The position numbers were made by a program, and so were the translations under genes. Shown here in pieces: positions 20,436-31,030 of a stretch of DNA of 64,000 bases. Each line of letters starts with the position of its first letter. Position 1 is the first letter of the stretch. The DNA is taken from contig NW_003314262.1 in NCBI RefSeq assembly GCF_000143415.4, positions 3,220,519 to 3,284,518 on the forward strand. Direction: 5' to 3'. Origin of the DNA: Selaginella moellendorffii. Taxonomy: Eukaryota; Streptophyta; Lycopodiopsida; Selaginellales; Selaginellaceae. Below the pieces are notes generated by a model. The model did no database searches. It was not told the DNA's origin and saw nothing but the letters and a program-made list of their open reading frames with translations.

Positions 20436-20580
20436 GAGCTATAACTAAAATTTTCAAGGATGAAAGTTCCTTTGTATTTGTACAGGGGATTTGTTTAGCT
20501 ATAAAAGACAATGCTATGTTGAATGACATAGGAATAGTAAGAAAGATCTCGCTAGGCGGCGGAGAGAGCGAGAGAGAGAG

Positions 20581-21187
20581 ATGGCTTCGTGGGCGATTGC
20601 GCTGGCGCTGGCGATGCTGTTTCCAGCAGCTGTGCTCGCAGGCGATGATCGATCGCCCCCGGATTGCACAGCGCAGGTGTCGGAGCTGGAGCCCTGCCTG
20701 GAATTTGTCAAGGGCGAGGAGCGATCGCCCTCGGCGGATTGCTGCAGCGGTCTCCAGCAAATCCACGCCACCAAGCCCGAGTGCCTGTGCTTGCTCGTCT
20801 CCTCCAGCCTGGGAATCGCCGCGGTGGTGCCTGGAATCAATGCCACACTCGCTCAGCAAGTTCCCGGGATTTGCAATGTTCACGTCAATCCATCGCGCTG
20901 CTCTGGTGAGTCTTTTGATCGGTCGCGGGGAAATCTTTGCTCATTTCGATCATCCGGTGATATAGCTCTGCTCTCTGGATCATCTGGCACCGCTTCTTCG
21001 CCCAATTCCGGAGCGTCGCCGGAAGGTAAATGGATCGAATTCCCAGAAGCACGAACTGAATCTCGTTCTTGAATTCCTCGCAGGGTTTATGGGATCCTCC
21101 TCCAGCGTCGGCGAATCGAGCTCCAAGGCATTCTTTGTTTTTGCGTTCTCTACTCCTTTTTCTGTGCTCTTCTTCTTCCTCGCATGA
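20581..21187 (+). CDS. GPI-anchored-type non-specific lipid-transfer protein (LTPG-like), copy 1
   Basis: Three exons in frame, 20581-20905, 20966-21025 and 21084-21187, give 162 residues. A signal peptide (MASWAIALALAMLFPAAVLA) is followed by an eight-cysteine domain: PDCTAQ, EPCLEF, DCCSGL, ECLCLL, GICNV and SRCS. A Ser/Gly/Pro-rich spacer and a hydrophobic C-terminus (...AFSTPFSVLFFFLA) fit a GPI-anchor signal. LTPGs carry lipids in the apoplast, for example in cuticle or suberin export. Tandem with the related gene at 21558; both share the exon layout and the ALL(S/K)G start of exon 2. Confidence 0.9.
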
Positions 21188-21557
21188 GCCCTAATAAAAG
21201 CGTTTGCCCTAATTCCAGAAAATGGCGCGAGCGAGCCAGCTGGCCAAGCGCATTTGAAAGATCAGTGCTTCCATTGGTCGAATCGTGTGACGCCACGTGT
21301 CAGCGCTTCATGCCCTAAGAAGGAGCAATTAATGGAGGAATTGGTGCTCGTCACTCTCGAGAGAACGCGCTCGCGATCGATGGGACGCTTTCTAGGTATA
21401 TAACCGGCATTCTCCCTGCTCCTCCCTCCCAGCCGATCTTGATCGATCGCTCGCGCTCCCCTGTTCCATTGCTTCCTTCTCCTCGATCGAGCGCTCGCGC
21501 TAGCGATATTTCTTGCCTCCATCGATCGATCCAGCGCTCGATATCACGGGCACACCC

Positions 21558-22340
21558 ATGGCATCCTCGCTCTTGCTCCTCGCGTTCGTGGTTTCTTGCG
21601 GGGCCGTGGCGATCCTTGCGGCGCAGCCGGATTGCACGAATGAGATCGAGCAGCTCCAGCCGTGCCTGGCGTATGTGGAGGGCCAAGTCACCGCTCCCAG
21701 CTCCGATTGCTGCAAAGGGCTCCTCTCCGTGCACACCAACAGGCCAGTGTGCCTGTGCATTCTCATGTCCTCCTCCACCAGCGTGAATAGCAGCACCGCG
21801 ACGCTCCTCCCATCGATTTGCAAGGTCGACACGGATCCAAAGCGGTGCCCAGGTATGAATCGAGCATTTCCTTTTCTCTCATTCGATTTAAACTTTGGTC
21901 TACTTTTTTTTACTTGTGACTTCGCTGGTAACACCATTCTTCTTTCCACTTAAGAGTCCTTTGTTCTATACTTCAGAGTCCTTTGCTCTATTTGGACTGT
22001 TTGGATTTTTTCTTCGTCCTTCTAGCATTCACTTCTCCTTGTCCGAGAATTAATTGCTTGGATCTTCATTTTTGGTAGCTCTGCTCAAGGGGGATGCTGC
22101 GGCACCAACTGGATCATCCTCATCCCCATCCACCGCGTCCGGAGGTAACAAAAAAAAAGCTTTTGTTTGTTCTTTGTTTTTAGAGTGGCCATAGCTTTAA
22201 CACCATTTATTGCTCTACCAGGCAAGGCCGCCGCAAGCGACACGGCTGCGAACTCCGCCACCCCGTTCGTCTCCTTGTCCTCGTCGCTGCTCCTGACCGT
22301 GACGAGCTTGGTCCTGGCGGGATCCATGAACTTCTTGTGA
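21558..22340 (+). CDS. GPI-anchored-type non-specific lipid-transfer protein (LTPG-like), copy 2
   Basis: Three exons in frame, 21558-21852, 22079-22144 and 22222-22340, give 159 residues. The start at MASSLLLLAF is chosen because it opens a clean signal peptide; an in-frame upstream extension lacks one. The eight-cysteine pattern is complete (PDCTNE, QPCLAY, DCCKGL, VCLCIL, SICKV, KRCP). An Ala/Ser-rich spacer and a hydrophobic tail (SLLLTVTSLVLAGSMNFL) suggest a GPI signal. TATA-like GTATATAAC lies at about 21395. Paralogue of the preceding gene by layout and sequence. Confidence 0.9.
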
Positions 22341-22470
22341 AGCTTTCCAGTTCTTTTGTGAGTTTGTAGCTAGGAGGAATGTGATTCTCTTTTGCCTAGC
22401 GGTTGCTATACTATTGTTACATTATACACTACTAGATTCTGTCATACTTTGGCATATGAATTCTCAAGTT

Positions 22471-22770
22471 TTAGTTGCATCCAGTTCCCAGGTTGAGATT
22501 GATCTTGCAGTTGAGGAGCTTGAACTTGAGATCAGCGAGGTCCAAGTCTCCCAGAACCGGGCAAAGGCAGCCATGGAAGATCCCGAGCTGGAAGAAATCG
22601 CAGCATTCCTGGGACACGAATGGTTGCTGGAGGCTAAGGCAAGTTGCCATCTTCACCAAGTTGCAAACTCCATCGCCACCGGCGTGAAACTCGAGCGTTT
22701 CCACACCTTTTCGTGCTTGACACCGAGACAAGATGATCAAGACGACGAGAATTTGAATGGCAAATTTCAT
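22471..22770 (-). CDS. Small secreted eight-cysteine protein (lipid-transfer-like)
   Basis: A single-exon frame of 99 residues starting with a signal peptide (MKFAIQILVVLIILSRCQA). The mature part has the eight-cysteine spacing C-C-CC-CxC-C-C (GVCNLV, ATCLSL, ECCDFF, HGCLCPV, NCKIN, GCN) of plant non-specific lipid-transfer and DIR1-like proteins. The overlapping plus-strand open frame has no such signature and is a shadow. A real gene is likely, although it lacks introns. Its ligand and site of expression are unknown. Confidence 0.75.
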   Translation of the reverse strand: MKFAIQILVVLIILSRCQARKGVETLEFHAGGDGVCNLVKMATCLSLQQPFVSQECCDFFQLGIFHGCLCPVLGDLDLADLKFKLLNCKINLNLGTGCN

Positions 22771-22988
22771 GGCTTCAAGAATTTAATTGTGAAAAACGAG
22801 AAGGGAAAAATCTGCTCTTTGTCATCCGGTTATGAAATTTATAGTCGCAAAGATTTAAGTGATGATTTTGTTGGTGCCAAAGAATCAAACATAGCTGCAA
22901 AACGTCCGCCCTCTTCGAGTAAAATTCGTGTCTCATTATTTTTGTAGTCGCATGGAGACTCCACCACACAGTGAAACTCATCATCAAA

Positions 22989-23062
22989 AGCGCCTGTAGC
23001 TCAGCGGATAGAGCGTCTGTTTCCTAAGCAGAAAGTCGCAGGTTCGATCCCTGCCTGGCGCG
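22989..23062 (+). tRNA. tRNA-Arg(CCU): tRNA-Arg (anticodon CCU)
   Basis: A 74-nt cloverleaf folds clearly: acceptor GCGCCTG with CTGGCGC, D-arm GCTC...GAGC, anticodon loop TTCCTAA with anticodon CCT, T-arm GCAGG-TTCGATC-CCTGC. The A-box (TAGCTCAGCGG) and B-box (GGTTCGATCCC) for RNA polymerase III are internal. No intron. A T run (CCTTTC, later TTTTT) follows downstream. Genomically encoded CCA is absent, as in nuclear plant tRNA genes. Confidence 0.95.
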
Positions 23063-23214
23063 GATTCCTTTCGTGCCCTTCTTTCCCTCTCTTTACTTTT
23101 TCGATTCCTCAAATGTGGTTTGCTTGGAAGCAATCACAAGCCCAAGTGTATGTCAAGACAACAACTACAACACCATGCAAAACCTTTCATTATTCATGCC
23201 TCCTCCAGCCCAAG

Positions 23215-23223
23215 GTATAAAAA
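23215..23223 (+). promoter_or_regulatory. TATA box of the eight-cysteine gene at 23295
   Basis: GTATAAAAAG lies about 75 bp before the chosen ATG, in an otherwise non-coding stretch. The spacing fits a plant core promoter and supports the 23295 start over an upstream in-frame extension. Confidence 0.55.
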
Positions 23224-23294
23224 GGCAATGCTGGTCTTCCAAGATCCATAGCTCCCACTCAAAGATTTACAATCGATCTCCCTTTGGATTTGGA

Positions 23295-23600
23295 ATGGCT
23301 CTAAAGTTTCCATGGATGGCTTTTGCTGTTGTGACATTGTATGTTGTTCTTATGGTTGTAACATTTGGGCCAGCATCAGTCTCGGCTCAAGGCCGGACTT
23401 GCAATGTTTTGCCCGCGGCCAGCTGCATCATGGGGGCCTCCCAGAGTGACTGCTGCTCCACGCTCACTACCGTGCTAAACAATTGCCTGTGTGCCATGGG
23501 CAATCCTGCTGCTACCGGGTTGCCTGTGGAGCTGGACGTGGTCTTCCATCTCAATCAGCTCTGTGCTATCAAAGTTGACCTTGGAGGCCCTTGCAACTGA
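23295..23600 (+). CDS. Small secreted eight-cysteine protein (lipid-transfer/DIR1-like)
   Basis: The frame from MALKFPWMAF gives 101 residues: a signal peptide of about 36 residues (...VVTFGPASVSAQG), then the eight-cysteine motif (RTCNVL, ASCIMG, DCCSTL, NCLCAM, QLCAIK, PCN). The length and compact spacing fit type-2 or DIR1-like lipid-transfer proteins. The open frame extends further upstream, but that part overlaps the TATA box and carries no signal peptide. Distantly related to the minus-strand gene at 22471, with the tRNA between them. Confidence 0.85.
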   Translation: MALKFPWMAFAVVTLYVVLMVVTFGPASVSAQGRTCNVLPAASCIMGASQSDCCSTLTTVLNNCLCAMGNPAATGLPVELDVVFHLNQLCAIKVDLGGPCN

Positions 23601-26515
23601 TATATATCTAAGAATATTTCATGCTCACATGAATAACTGATGATTCTTACATGGAATATAAGGTTTAGGCAAATTATGTATGTAAGAATTGATATTAGAA
23701 GTTGGTAGATCTATTAATGATCTCCTATAATCATTCTGAAGGCCAGCCTTGTATAGTATCACTGTCATCTCTAAATAATTTAATTTTTGGTTTTCTTTAG
23801 AAAAACGAAGATGTAAGGAATCTTTCTGTATATTTGTCTTCTGAGTTGTGATGGAATGGGGTGAAGATGATACTTAACATGGTGTAGTAGTACCCAGTGG
23901 CTTCTTAGAAACTTTGCTTGTTCTTGCTCTTCTTGCAACAGCAGTAATAACAAGATGATTGTAAGCACTAGTTGTGGTCATAGGTTTAGCAACAATAGAG
24001 ACAAAGTGGCTAGATCATAAAAATATATATAAAAAGTCTTCATATCAGAAAAGAATGAGAAGAATAAAGGCATCTTTAAGTGCTGGCTGCAAAGATGATA
24101 AAAGAGAATTTAATCAATTTTCAAGCTCAATTTTAGAGGCAATATTTTTTTGTTTTCTGTCCTTTTCTCAGGATCTCTATTACCAAGTGTTGGAGAGAAG
24201 TATTAAGCATAAATGTTTTCTTTTGTTCAGAATTTTCTTTTGAAGAAAGTTTCTTTTGTTGAGTTTTTTATGGCTTGGATTTAAATTCTACCTTAGCACC
24301 ATGAAGATCCTCTTTGTTGTTTTGCTTGATATCACATTGTAGACAACTTTTACAATTATCATGAATGTGACTTTGGATATTAAAAATATTTGTTGGCAAA
24401 TTCTTTAAGATCTTTTATCCTTATTGCCATAATGGTAAGAAGTTAGTACTATTAATTCCTTTATTAGTCTCTACCCAAATTAGTTAAGAAACTAATCTAT
24501 CACATGTGCACTTGAAAAGCACAAGGACTAAATTTTTACATACTATTAATAAAGCATATTTGATCTATTTAGAGAAACTTATTAATTTTTAAGTGCCATT
24601 AGTAAAGCAGTAAAGTATACTTTAGTTGGAGAAACTTATAAATTAACTTGCACTTCCTCGTATTTTGATATTGTGTTAATATTGCTATATAATAGTTTAC
24701 TATGTTATTGATCTAGGTGTTAGATTTTTCAATTGGGCATATCTATAGAATTTAAAGAATATTTTTACCACTTAGTTTATTTATCTATTGTTGCAAACAT
24801 GACTTTGAGTATCAAAAAATACTTGTTACCCAATCTTTATGAACACTTTCTTTTTATTGCCATGATAGCAATAAGTTGGTATTCCTAGTTTTCTTTGTTA
24901 GTCTTCATCTAAGCTAGTTGAGATTAACATATATGCATTTAAATTGGAAAGGCACTAAAGAAGGAAATCCTAAGTTGTCATTAAGTCAAGCATATTTGAC
25001 ACGGTAATGAGAAATTCATGTTATTAGCTTGCATTTGTTAGTGTTGAAAACCTTATGATATTGAGTTTAGTCCTTCAATATTGATACGTGATAGTTTACT
25101 GTGTTTACTAAACACCCTTGCTATCATGCCCCACGTATTGGTCCATTTAAGTTATATATGTTATTTATAATAAGTGTCTAGATTTATTAGTAGGGCATAT
25201 CTACAAAATGTAAAACATGTCCTAAACACTAAAGTGTTATTTTTACATCTCAATTCACAATATAGCATAATTTTATATTTAGTAAGTTTTGAAACTTATC
25301 CTAAAGATTAAGTCCTGAGACTGGGGTGAAAGCCCAAAGTGTGTTCAGAGGGGGGGTGGGGGTTATTGTGGGGGTTCTAAATGTATACTAGGGATGGTGG
25401 TCAAAAGTATACTTGACTATTTGAGAAACTAATTTAACTCTCACTAGGTTATATCACTCTTTATTTCAGTATGCTACTCTAATTAGTGGGGTACGCACTT
25501 CTTCATAAGCCATTGGTATGTTAAAATTGTGCTAAATTTTATCTAACACTGTTTTGATGAAAAAGGGCACTTAGAGGGGAGGGTATGGCTTGAGGCCATT
25601 GTGTTTCCATTGGCCAACTGTAAACCACCTTGAAACTAGCAAGATAAGAGCTCCAAAGTACCAAACAAGGTGCAATTGACCCCAATTCACATACTCTTGT
25701 GATAAAGAGACCAAAAACACTCTTTTATATTGCATTGTTATTAGTAGGCTATGAGGCACTCTCTCCTACTCTAGAATTCTCCCTCAAACTTTCTCAATCC
25801 TCTCAAAAGAATAGTCTAAAGATTTAATGTTCAAGAATGCTTTTATATTCAAGACTATTATTTTAGAGTTATTGTGTTGCCATTAGTAGGCTGTGGAATG
25901 ACCATACACAACCTCAAGGCCACCATGTTACTATTGGCATGCCATGAGATCCCTTTGGAAAACACTTTCTTCTACAAGATTATTATTAAACATTGTTAAA
26001 CACTTTTAAATACTTTAAAAAAGGGGTAAGGCCTAGCCTATTCCCTCCTGCTCCCAGAAAATCTCTTAAAATTGGATTGAAAATCTTTATGCACTTTGCC
26101 TTATAGTAAAAATCTTGAAATCGTAGAGAAATATGTAGTGGATCTCCTTTCCTTGCCTTAGTGCCACACATAGATTAAAACACACTTTCTAGGGTTTGAA
26201 TGGTCTTTGGGTTGAGTAACCTCCCAAAAAATTCAAATTCATAAAAATTTGATTAAATTAAACTTGAGTTAGAGATTCCTTTATGAATTTGGTCCATCTC
26301 TTATATCTATAGCTTTAGATCTTTGTTAGGACAACTTGATTAGCCTGATTAAGGAAACCTTCTTTTTCTCATCCATCCTCTTCTATTGCTTATGAACACT
26401 GGATAGAAAACATTCTTCCTCTCTTTCTTTTTAAGGATCATGTGTCTCTACTTCTTCATAATCCTCTTCCTTACCTGAATCCTCAGTTACCACCATATGA
26501 TTTGCTGAACCTTTC
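23601..26515. other. AT-rich gene-free tract
   Basis: About 2.9 kb with no supported gene. A G-run (GGGGGGGTGGGGG, about 25350) and recurring short words are the only visible structure. Probably old transposon DNA beyond recognition. Confidence 0.45.
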
Positions 26516-27190
26516 TGATTCAAAAGATAATTGGCCTAGTGATTATCTCCTTTGTATCAAAAGCATTTCTAGTTCTTTGGCTTAATCCAGAATCCCCAAA
26601 TGCTCAATCTACTAGCTTCTTCCCAAAAGTTGCCATTTGATGATCTACCCTTCCTAACTTTAGCTTGAGATTGTGGTGTATTTGCCTGCTTGAACAACTC
26701 TTTGACATCCAACTCTCAAGCATCCCTTACAGCATCTCAGAATATCTCAGGAAATTGATTCTCTATCATAGTGAACAAGTATTTCTTGAGCCCACCTAAG
26801 AAATTATCCCACAACTGCCAATCTTGAAAAGGCCCTAGCTACACTACAGTATGACTCAAAGCTATATCTTAGATTCCTTCTGCTTCTTCATCAGAATTTT
26901 GAGCATAAGCTGATAACTATCAAGGCTTAGGAATCTTTCCCCAAACTTGAGGTCTAGCTAGCCCGATGATCCTAGAATTCCTCCTTATTGGCATTCCACC
27001 CGTGTTAGCCAAGTTGTCATTGCAAATAATTGTGCTATATGTAGACCACTCGTTAACCTTGTTGGCTATGAAGAGACTGGAGAGCCAGATTTTCATCTAT
27101 CGGACTGTGGAAGCTTGAACTTTTCTGAAATCATGGAAGTTCGTGAAATATAATGAATCCTCCTGCCTTTAAAACATTGTGGAGAGGAAC
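26516..27190 (-). mobile_element. Retrotransposon gag-like remnant (repeat copy 1)
   Basis: Clearly similar over its length to 39958-40640 (for example CTTTGGCTTAATCCAGAATC and CTATGAAGAGACTGGAGAGCC in both). On the minus strand, broken frames read like a gag: a stretch KCF-YKGDNH-ANYL resembles a worn CCHC zinc knuckle, and the better-preserved second copy has KLPSFNGDGQIDENQDWLSS. Stops and frameshifts rule out function. Confidence 0.55.
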
Positions 27191-27792
27191 TTGCTACCTC
27201 TTGAGCTATTACTGCTGCAGCACTGCTACTCCAAAGATTCGGTCGTCCGAAGTGGTGGTGGAGATTGGCAGAGGTTGCATTTGAGGCTTTAATCGATCTA
27301 GGCGAGTGTCGTGCTGCGATCTATCTCCTCATGGCTGGGATCTACGCAGGTGGGCAGATCAAGAGTAGATCGCTGTTAGGATCCAATATCCAAACCAGTG
27401 TGGAGGAAATCAAACTGCGCCCACAGCAGAAAGATCGATCAAAAGTTGGTCATGGGAGGTCGGGATCACAGGAGGAAGGAAGATTCAGAGCAGCAGCAGA
27501 AGTTCCTATAAATCCAACTAGCTACAATCCTTCATTCATTCATTCATGTATTGGCTGAAACCAAGAAAGAAAGAAGAAAGAAACCAAGTTAAATCTCTGT
27601 GGACACAACCAAAAGGCGATTAGATATTGAAATTAAGCCAAGGCATTGCTTTCTGAGCACAACAACTTTCATATAGCTTTTCTGAGCCGAAGGCAGTCCG
27701 GTGGACTCCTCCAATCACCTTGTCGCTGTTGGGATACACACACAATCTGGTGCTCCTGCCACTAAACTTTTGTATCCAGCAAGTGGAGTGGC
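27191..27792. other. Non-coding stretch, possible LTR remnant
   Basis: Starting near 27376 the sequence TGTTAGGATCCAATATCC resembles the start of many plant LTRs, and a TATA-like CCTATAAATCC lies at about 27506. No second copy or target duplication is found in the window, so this stays a possibility. Some of it may be the 3' flank of the minus-strand gene next door. Confidence 0.3.
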
Positions 27793-29940
27793 TCACACAC
27801 TGGCTTCCCCATCCTGAATTAAGCTATCTCCTTTTCGCTCGGCTTCATGCGTGGGCAGCAATGATGACGATCCCACGAAGCTCCAGGCCAGCCTGTTCAC
27901 ACCACAAGCCTTGCGCAGTAGTGGTGGGTAAAGGTGACGTCCGTGCTCCTCGATGAGAGATCCCATGGTCGCAGTCCTGATTTGCAGAACCTCAAACTCA
28001 TCGCCAGACACAGCAGCATCGCTCCAAGGCAGGGTGTTGCCTCCCAGCATCTTGAGGCAGCAATAAAGCAAGCTCTCCTCGTCGTGCACCACGTCGCTGG
28101 GCCTCCCCCCGCAAAAGTAACAATCCGGGGACATCTCCCAGTTGGGGATCTTAGGCATCCCGTACACCACGTCCAGGCCCGGCCAGGCCTTGTCCACCGC
28201 AGGTGCTAGGGTCGAAAATGGACGACCACAGGCCAGCCCCCAGTCTATCAAGCTGTAGACACCACCCTTGAGGCAGATGTTTTCGAGACAAACATCCCCG
28301 TGAATGACTCCTTTCGTGCCACTAGCCTCGAGAGCCTCATACAGCTGCTTGCTCATCTCATAAACGTCAGCCGGTGCAAACTGCCTCGAGAGCTGCTGCT
28401 TCTCCACAGAATCACCGGCGTCCTTGACAAGCATCGCTGGCCTGTTGACACCTTCCATTGCCACTGCAAGAGCAACACCGTCACCCAGCATTGCCCTGGA
28501 TATCATATCTCTCTCCGTCTGGAACCACCTTTCCCAGCCTCCTGTAGGTAGCTCGTCAGGTTCCTCAAGGGCCTTGCTGCGTGCCTCTGCTTCTGGGCCA
28601 ACTTTGAGCCACCACACTTCGCCCTCCCACAAGACTTTCATAACCATGGATATCTTGTTGTTCCGGGTAGCTCCCACGACAGTTACCACAACTTCCTTGG
28701 AGGGAGGAGTAACTCTTGTCTCGCTTGCAAGCTGGAGATACTCGCTGCCGACCCAGTAACCAGCCTGGGTCATGAGTTTGAGGCTGCCGTATTTGCGCTG
28801 GAAGCCGTCCTTGTTCATTTCGCCACGAGCACTCATGTTGGACGCATTGGTCATCACTACCCGATAAAGAGCAGCGGCCACCCACTCCAGAGACGGTGAC
28901 TCGATGTCTACCACGTAGGAATCCCCTGGTTCCAAATCCTCATTCGCAAGTGGAAGCAGCCGCCCGTCATAAGTTTTCACGCGTCGCCCATAAGCATGGA
29001 TCTGCCTCACGCATTGCACGTCAATGCCGTTCCCGACAAGGCCAAGGACTTCATTCTGAAACGTGTAGAACAGCTGGTATCTGCTTCTCAGCCTCCACAA
29101 CACGTTACCAAGAATCACCACCTGTCCCCTGGCTTCGGCAATCTTACGGTTATCACCCTTAGTAGTCTTCAACTCCATAAAGATCCAAGAGTCGCCGATT
29201 TTGAAGAAACTGTCTGGCCTTCTAGAGTCAAAAATAGGGTCCTCAGCGCCTTTCGAGCCCCACGTAATGTTAACGAGCACCCCTTCTGCAGCAGCTATAG
29301 CCTTGGCAAGCTCCACGAACAGAATACGCTGCCTTCGATACGATTCCACCCCCTTATTGCTCTTGTCAGATTCATCCGTCACTACTTGGGTCAGGCATTC
29401 CTTGGGAAGAGCCCCCAGGACGACGGCCTTCTTGCTTGCCCAAAAGTTCTGAAACCTGTCAAGCGTGATGTCGCTGTTCCTCGCGCTGGGGGTCCTGTCC
29501 ACTTTAGTAGAGCCATATCGACCGAGACTGTAAGGATTGTCCTCTTTGGGCAGCCACTCATTGATGCTCGAGAAATCTACCACGGGACATCCCCCCATGG
29601 CGCTCTGTCCCATGGCCTGCCACCTCCTAGTCAGATCGCCGTGAAACTCCAAGGTCTCCTGGTTATAGCTGTCGCAGTCCGAAGAATCTCTCCTGTCTGG
29701 CAGTCTTCGTATGAAGGGCACGAACACTCTGGCCCGTACGAGGGGGTGTTCCCCTGCATTGGCAAGCGCCTCCTCCGTCCTACTCTGGACGGTAGAGGAA
29801 GAGGACTCGAGGTTGGCTTCTATGTCAACCACCTCGTGTTGACACAGCAAAGGCATGAGCTTGTTCAAAGCCTCCCTCCACTGCAGTGAGTTTGTGAGCT
29901 ACGGACGTAGTGAGACTCTCATGAAAGAACTTACCGCCAT
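27793..29940 (-). CDS. PD-(D/E)XK nuclease-like domain fused to an atypical protein kinase domain (Crinkler-effector-like)
   Basis: A long frame of 697 residues. The first exon, 29935-29940, encodes only Met-Ala and ends in a perfect GTAAGT donor. A 54-nt intron follows, and exon 2 is 27793-29880 (W-R-E-A-L...). If that exon is wrong, the first ATG in exon 2 is at 29856. Residues of about 170-290 look like a restriction-endonuclease fold: RPDSFFKIGDSWIFMELK supplies Asp225 and Glu238-x-Lys240, followed by ARGQ. Residues of about 400-600 are kinase-like: Lys428 (WWLKVG), HGDVCLEN (Asp531, Asn536) in place of HRD, and IDWG (Asp548) in place of DFG. REase plus kinase-like fusions are known among Crinkler-type proteins of oomycetes, fungi and some other eukaryotes. 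Activity, target and origin are inferred. Confidence 0.75.
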
Positions 29941-30340
29941 GACGCCACCTCAAAACCCTAGGGCCTCCACGCGTTATCAATTGTAGCCGTTCAAAGGTGG
30001 ACCTACATCTCAAACCATGATCCACGTATAGAGCCACGTGTTCTAGCGAATCACATGCCACATGGCCTATCTCGAGACGTACGGCTTACGTCCAAAGCGT
30101 CGCATGGCCCATTACCCTTAATAGCAAGAAATCATTATAAATTATAAAAGTATATGATCTTTACTAAGAAGGATTATCGAAAAAGAAACGCATGGGAGCT
30201 CCAAAAATTCATCGTGAACACTAGGCTGTTAGAGCAGGCCGATGGGTGCGGATGGTGGCCACTTGACCTGGAATCCCCCTCAGCCACACGAAGTCTTGCC
30301 TCGATTCATTGAGGCATTCTTCCTCGAGTTGAGAGGAACT
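29941..30340. other. Intergenic, promoter side of the nuclease-kinase gene
   Basis: A telo-box AAACCCTA (29953-29960) lies just upstream of the short first exon. CACGTG/CGTG words occur at about 30029. Nothing else recognised. Confidence 0.4.
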
Positions 30341-31030
30341 CTACACTCTGAAAGGCACGTCACGAGGCTTGTCCACTACAAAGCACTCCACAAACAGCTG
30401 ATATAAAGCAGCATAGTCTTTCCTCAGCAGCTCAACAAACTTGGTGTTGCCAGACATGAACACAATGGTTGAGGAGCAAGCCCTTATGTCGAAACCAGTG
30501 CCTGCTTCTGCAAACAGCTTAGCCGACTCCACACACTCAACATCATCCTGCTGGCCATGCAGCTTGAGCCAGTGGACCATAACCTGTGAATTCAGAGAAG
30601 AAGAATGAGCAATAATCAACCAAGTAGAAAGCTCACCTCTTTTTGCTCGGGTTTGCGACGTTGCCTTGGGTCGTCCAAACATTGCGAGCGCCCGCCAGCC
30701 CGGTGGCTGGTCGACGTTGTGGTTTGCCAACAAGACACCGAGGCGGAGACGCTTGGCCACCCAAGCGCCCAGCTCTGTTCCTCAGAGATGAGCATCGTTG
30801 AACATCTGGTAGGCAGCCCTGTCGCGCTCTTCTTCCCATCCTCGTCCATAGGAGTGTCCCTCTTACGAACTGGAAAGAAGCCATATTGCATGGCCACCAC
30901 CTCATCAAGTCCGGTGCGGTGGAGCTTGCCAGGGATGGGGACCTAACCAGTGGCCTCCTCCTCCTCCTCCTCAGGCCTGCGAGAGCTAGAGGCCTACCAC
31001 GAACAAGAAAGGAAATGATTGCCATGCTAC
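30341..31030 (-). pseudogene. Unidentified gene or gene remnant
   Basis: The 3' exon-like part reads ...VMVHWLKLHGQQDDVECVES... and ends KPRDVPFRV at 30341, with a plausible acceptor at about 30585 (TTCACAG). Upstream coding-like pieces lie in different frames (AAYQMFNDAHL, then AKRLRLGVLLANHNVDQPPG), separated by a stop. This suggests a frameshifted gene. I do not recognise the family. It lies directly upstream of the nuclease-kinase gene on the same strand. Confidence 0.35.

Noticed and set aside
22381-22947. Plus-strand frame of 188 codons overlapping the small eight-cysteine gene
   Set aside because: The minus strand has a signal peptide and a full eight-cysteine motif; the plus frame has neither and looks like a complement shadow.
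27376-27620. Complete LTR at 27.4 kb
   Set aside because: The start looks LTR-like, but no matching second copy, primer-binding site or target duplication was found in the window.
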